DNA of 8,841 nucleotides from an uncultured Gammaproteobacteria bacterium (lineage in GTDB: Bacteria; Pseudomonadota; Gammaproteobacteria; Arenicellales; Poriferihabitantaceae), in NCBI GenBank assembly GCA_938021685.1, contig CALIFM010000202.1, forward strand, positions 1 to 8,841, given 5' to 3'. The position numbers were made by a program, and so were the translations under genes. Below the pieces are notes generated by a model. The model searched no databases. It worked only from the letters and a program-made list of their open reading frames with translations, and had not been told where the DNA came from. This document shows positions 6,675 through 8,841 of the stretch, piece by piece (the first letter of the stretch is position 1; the number at the start of each line of letters is the position of its first letter).

Positions 6675-8687
6675 TTACAACAGCGGTGCGATCACTAAGC
6701 TTACAATGGCCATCACGTTGATAAGGATATTCATCGACGGGCCAGAAGTATCCTTGAATGGGTCGCCTACGGTGTCGCCCACTACAGCAGCGGTGTGCTC
6801 TTCTGAGCCCTTGCCGCCAAGGTTGCCTTTTTCAATGTATTTTTTGGCGTTGTCCCATGCGCCGCCTGCATTGGCCATGGTTAAGGCTAACAATACGCAA
6901 GCAATCAAAGCACCGCCTAGCATGCCGCCCAGGGCTTCAGCGCTAATCAAAAATCCGACTGCAACGGGTGCGCCTACGGCTAAGATGCCCGGCAAGATCA
7001 TTTTCTTTAAGGCTGCTTGTGTAGCAATGTCCACGCAGCGATCGGTATCAGGCTGTACGCCTTCTTTACCTTCTAATAAGCCTGGGATTTCTTTGAACTG
7101 ACGACGAATCTCGTGAATCATCTCAAAAGCAGCATCGCCCACAGCGGTCATGGTAATGGAAGCCACTAAGAAGGGGATCACACCACCAATGAACATGCCC
7201 GCTAGCACTTGTGGGTCGTTTAATAATAATCTAAAGCTTGAATCGTTAAAGGTGACCGCCTCAATAAAGGCAGAGATGATCGCCAACGCTGCTAAAGCAG
7301 CCGCACCAATTGCAAAGCCTTTACCGATGGCTGCCGTAGTGTTGCCTAGCTCGTCCAAGCTGTCGGTGATTTCACGCACTTCGCTGCCAAGGCCTGCCAT
7401 TTCAGCAATGCCGCCGGCGTTATCGGCCACAGGGCCATAGGCGTCAATCGCCATTGTGATACCAACGGTGGCTAACATGCCCACCGCTGCGATACCCACG
7501 CCGTATAGACCAGCCAAGCTGGTGGTGGCTAAGATGATCGCCGCGATGATGAAAACAGGAATCAACACCGACTGCATGCCGATTGCTAAGCCTGAAATAA
7601 TCACCGTTGCTGCGCCAGTCTCGCCCGCTTTAGCAATGTCACGCACGGGTTTGGCAGAGGTGTAGTACTCGGTAATCAAGCCAATGCCGATACCACCCAA
7701 AGCACCGCAGACCACAGCCAGCCAAACATTCATACTAATGCTCATGATGAGAATTAGTAAAATACTAGCCACCATGAAAATTCCAGTTGCACCAATGGTG
7801 CCCATGCGCAGAGCCTTTTCAGGTGCTTGATTAGCGAATTTCTTAACAATAAAAATGCCTGCAATAGAGCACAGTAAACCCAATGAAGCTAAGGCCAAAG
7901 GCAAGAACATTAGTCGTGGTTGCGCGCCTAGTTGTTCTAGCATGACTGTAGAAAGGGTAGAAGCAATCGCAATCGAGGCAATGATCGAGCCACAGTAAGA
8001 TTCAAAAATATCTGAACCCATGCCGGCTACGTCACCGACGTTGTCACCTACGTTGTCAGCAATAACGCCCGGGTTACGTGGGTCGTCTTCAGGAATTCCC
8101 GCTTCTACTTTGCCTACCAAATCGGCACCAACGTCAGCGGTTTTGGTAAAGATACCGCCGCCGACACGTGAGAATAAAGCCACGCAAGAACCACCCATAC
8201 CAAAGCCGTGGATAACATGCGCGGTGTGAGGGTCACCACCAAAGAAAAGATATAAAAGGCCTAAACCTAGTAAGCCCATCGCTGCGACGGTCAGGCCCAT
8301 TACCGAGCCACCGTAAAACGCCACTACTAATGCGCCGTCAGCACCGTCACTTTGTGCCGCGGTGGTGGTGCGCACATTAGCCTTAGTGGCCGCGAACATA
8401 CCGATATAGCCTGCGGTTGCCGAAGTGAGTGCACCCACTAAAAAGGCAAACATGGTGTTGAAGCCAAGGTCGGAGATCAAGATACAAACTGCGACCACAG
8501 CTACAAATATAGCTAAGTAGGTGTATTCGCGTTTCATAAACACCATGGCGCCTTTTTGGATCAAGTTGCCAATTTCAACCACGCGGCCCGTGCCTGCGTC
8601 GTACTCAATAATGGTTTGATATAAACGCCAAGCGATAAACAGGCCTAGCCCGCCAAATAGCATAGGTATGATACTTGCAAAGGACAT
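6675..8687 (-). CDS. hppA: K+-dependent-type membrane-bound ion-translocating pyrophosphatase
   Basis: Integral inner-membrane enzyme (670 aa, within the family range, many transmembrane helices) that couples PPi hydrolysis to export of H+ or Na+. Family motifs: QKGAMVFMKREY near the N-terminus (44-55), VGGGIFTKTADVGADLVGKVE (175-195), the acidic PPi/Mg site DNVGDNVGDVAG (211-222) followed by GSDIFESY (224-231), DAYGPVADNAGGIAEM (415-430), TDSLDELGNTTAAIGKGFAIG (441-461), and the C-terminal NAGGAWDNAKKYIE (606-619) and GDTVGDPFKDTSGP (637-650). Ala452 and Gly455 in GNTTAAIGKG match the K+-dependent class; K+-independent enzymes have Lys and Thr there. Glu229, three residues after Asp226, sits as in Na+-pumping relatives, so Na+ transport is possible and the proton-pump name should be held loosely. 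The ATG is well supported by AGGAGA at 8700-8695, 7 bases upstream. It is a single-gene unit closed by its own terminator. Confidence 0.95.
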   Translation of the reverse strand: MSFASIIPMLFGGLGLFIAWRLYQTIIEYDAGTGRVVEIGNLIQKGAMVFMKREYTYLAIFVAVVAVCILISDLGFNTMFAFLVGALTSATAGYIGMFAATKANVRTTTAAQSDGADGALVVAFYGGSVMGLTVAAMGLLGLGLLYLFFGGDPHTAHVIHGFGMGGSCVALFSRVGGGIFTKTADVGADLVGKVEAGIPEDDPRNPGVIADNVGDNVGDVAGMGSDIFESYCGSIIASIAIASTLSTVMLEQLGAQPRLMFLPLALASLGLLCSIAGIFIVKKFANQAPEKALRMGTIGATGIFMVASILLILIMSISMNVWLAVVCGALGGIGIGLITEYYTSAKPVRDIAKAGETGAATVIISGLAIGMQSVLIPVFIIAAIILATTSLAGLYGVGIAAVGMLATVGITMAIDAYGPVADNAGGIAEMAGLGSEVREITDSLDELGNTTAAIGKGFAIGAAALAALAIISAFIEAVTFNDSSFRLLLNDPQVLAGMFIGGVIPFLVASITMTAVGDAAFEMIHEIRRQFKEIPGLLEGKEGVQPDTDRCVDIATQAALKKMILPGILAVGAPVAVGFLISAEALGGMLGGALIACVLLALTMANAGGAWDNAKKYIEKGNLGGKGSEEHTAAVVGDTVGDPFKDTSGPSMNILINVMAIVSLVIAPLL

Positions 8688-8719
8688 GATGGTCTCTCCT
8701 CTAAATAAATAAATGGGTG

Positions 8720-8725
8720 CTTATA
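8720..8725 (-). promoter_or_regulatory. Weak candidate -10 box for hppA
   Basis: Minus-strand TATAAG (five of six matches to consensus), 32 bases before the hppA ATG and between the terminator-shaped repeat and the Shine-Dalgarno. The bases 17 upstream do not resemble TTGACA. On the other strand the overlapping bases 8722-8727 read a perfect TATAAT, so the direction of any promoter here is ambiguous. Confidence 0.25.
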
Positions 8726-8728
8726 ATG

Positions 8729-8766
8729 AAAACTGCAGTGTTGTACTTTTAATGCTGCAGTTTTTT
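8729..8766 (+). terminator. Terminator-shaped inverted repeat, stronger on the plus strand
   Basis: Perfect 10-bp arms AAAACTGCAG (8729-8738) and CTGCAGTTTT (8755-8764) surround 16 bases. In plus-strand RNA the stem can extend inward by five more pairs (U-G, G-U, U-A, U-A, G-U), leaving a 6-base loop, and is followed by a T run to 8766. In minus-strand RNA those wobble pairs are lost and only four U follow. It may act in both directions, for example ending a gene beyond the right edge. Confidence 0.5.
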
Positions 8767-8773
8767 GCAGGGG

Positions 8774-8795
8774 CCGATGATAATAAGATCATCGG
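8774..8795. repeat. Perfect 8-bp inverted repeat, possible operator resembling a Fur box
   Basis: Arms CCGATGAT (8774-8781) and ATCATCGG (8788-8795) flank a 6-base spacer. The core contains TGATAAT on the plus strand, and read as three hexamers it resembles GATAAT-GATAAT-ATTATC with about 14 of 18 matches, but lacks the single spacer base of the classical 19-bp Fur box. It lies 87 bases or more upstream of the hppA ATG. It could equally be a plain RNA hairpin; there is no T-tract on either side. Confidence 0.4.
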
Positions 8796-8801
8796 ATTTA
8801 G

Positions 8802-8820
8802 GCAACTTATAAATAAGTGC
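8802..8820. repeat. Short AT-rich inverted repeat upstream of hppA
   Basis: ACTTAT (8805-8810) and ATAAGT (8813-8818) are perfect arms around two bases. GC/GC pairs at the outside extend the stem if one A is bulged. It is too short to assign a role; a chance palindrome in AT-rich DNA is possible. Confidence 0.3.
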
Positions 8821-8841
8821 TCATTAGTTTGCGGCTGATAG

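Larger units (their letters stand above)
8688..8841. other. Upstream region of hppA: intergenic, structured, no convincing gene
   Basis: Apart from the hppA Shine-Dalgarno (8700-8695), this stretch holds three inverted repeats listed separately and AT-rich DNA. A weak -10 candidate for hppA, TATAAG on the minus strand at 8725-8720, would give a leader of about 25 bases, but no matching -35 is seen. On the minus strand an in-frame TAA at 8826-8824 could be the stop of a gene entering from the right; only five preceding codons are visible, so this is not called. Confidence 0.6.

Noticed and set aside
6661..7101. 146-codon plus-strand open frame opposite hppA
   Set aside because: Reverse-strand shadow of the Ala/Gly-rich pyrophosphatase, whose motifs are intact throughout.
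8713..8838. Plus-strand reading frame of 41 codons with ATG at 8713 and TGA at 8836-8838
   Set aside because: No Shine-Dalgarno, it runs through three inverted repeats including a terminator-shaped one, and the peptide resembles no family I know.
1..8841. Mobile, phage, CRISPR, toxin-antitoxin or defence system
   Set aside because: Every substantial minus-strand frame belongs to a recognised housekeeping family, gaps are short, and no repeat arrays or integrase, transposase or nuclease motifs are seen.

Overview
All protein-coding genes I can support lie on the minus strand, packed closely and read from right to left. The gene set and the Fur and Ubi sequence types suggest a proteobacterium, most likely a betaproteobacterium with mid-range GC (possibly freshwater or methylotroph-like). 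This is an inference from family resemblance; there is no rRNA or other marker to settle it. I see no insertion sequence, phage gene, tRNA, CRISPR array or defence gene. This looks like chromosomal core, not an accessory island.

Layout in transcription order (right to left). (1) 8688-8841 is a leader or intergenic stretch with three inverted repeats, one resembling a Fur box and one shaped like an intrinsic terminator pointing the opposite way to the genes. (2) 8687-6675 is hppA, a membrane-bound ion-pumping pyrophosphatase, closed by a clear intrinsic terminator at 6653-6626. (3) 6578-2050 is a four-gene cluster, ygfB - pepP - ubiH - ubiI/visC-like. It has the same order as in E. coli and other gammaproteobacteria: a UPF0149 protein, Xaa-Pro aminopeptidase, and two paralogous FAD monooxygenases for ring hydroxylation in ubiquinone synthesis. 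Junctions are tight: a one-base stop/start overlap, then gaps of 18 and 9 bases, so one mRNA is likely. (4) 1983-715 is a CPA1-type Na+/H+ antiporter. (5) 671-258 is fur, with a possible extended -10 promoter abutting the antiporter stop codon. (6) 193-1 is the first 64 codons of a PfkB-family (adenosine kinase-like) kinase that runs off the left edge.

Together the genes cover membrane energetics and ion balance (pyrophosphatase, antiporter), respiratory quinone synthesis (ubiH and its paralogue), peptide turnover (pepP) and iron regulation (fur). I found no clearly undescribed system. The points most worth checking are the cation specificity of the pyrophosphatase (it has the K+-dependent signature and a glutamate placed as in Na+ pumps), the unusual FAD-site residues and basic N-terminus of the second monooxygenase, and the structured DNA upstream of hppA.
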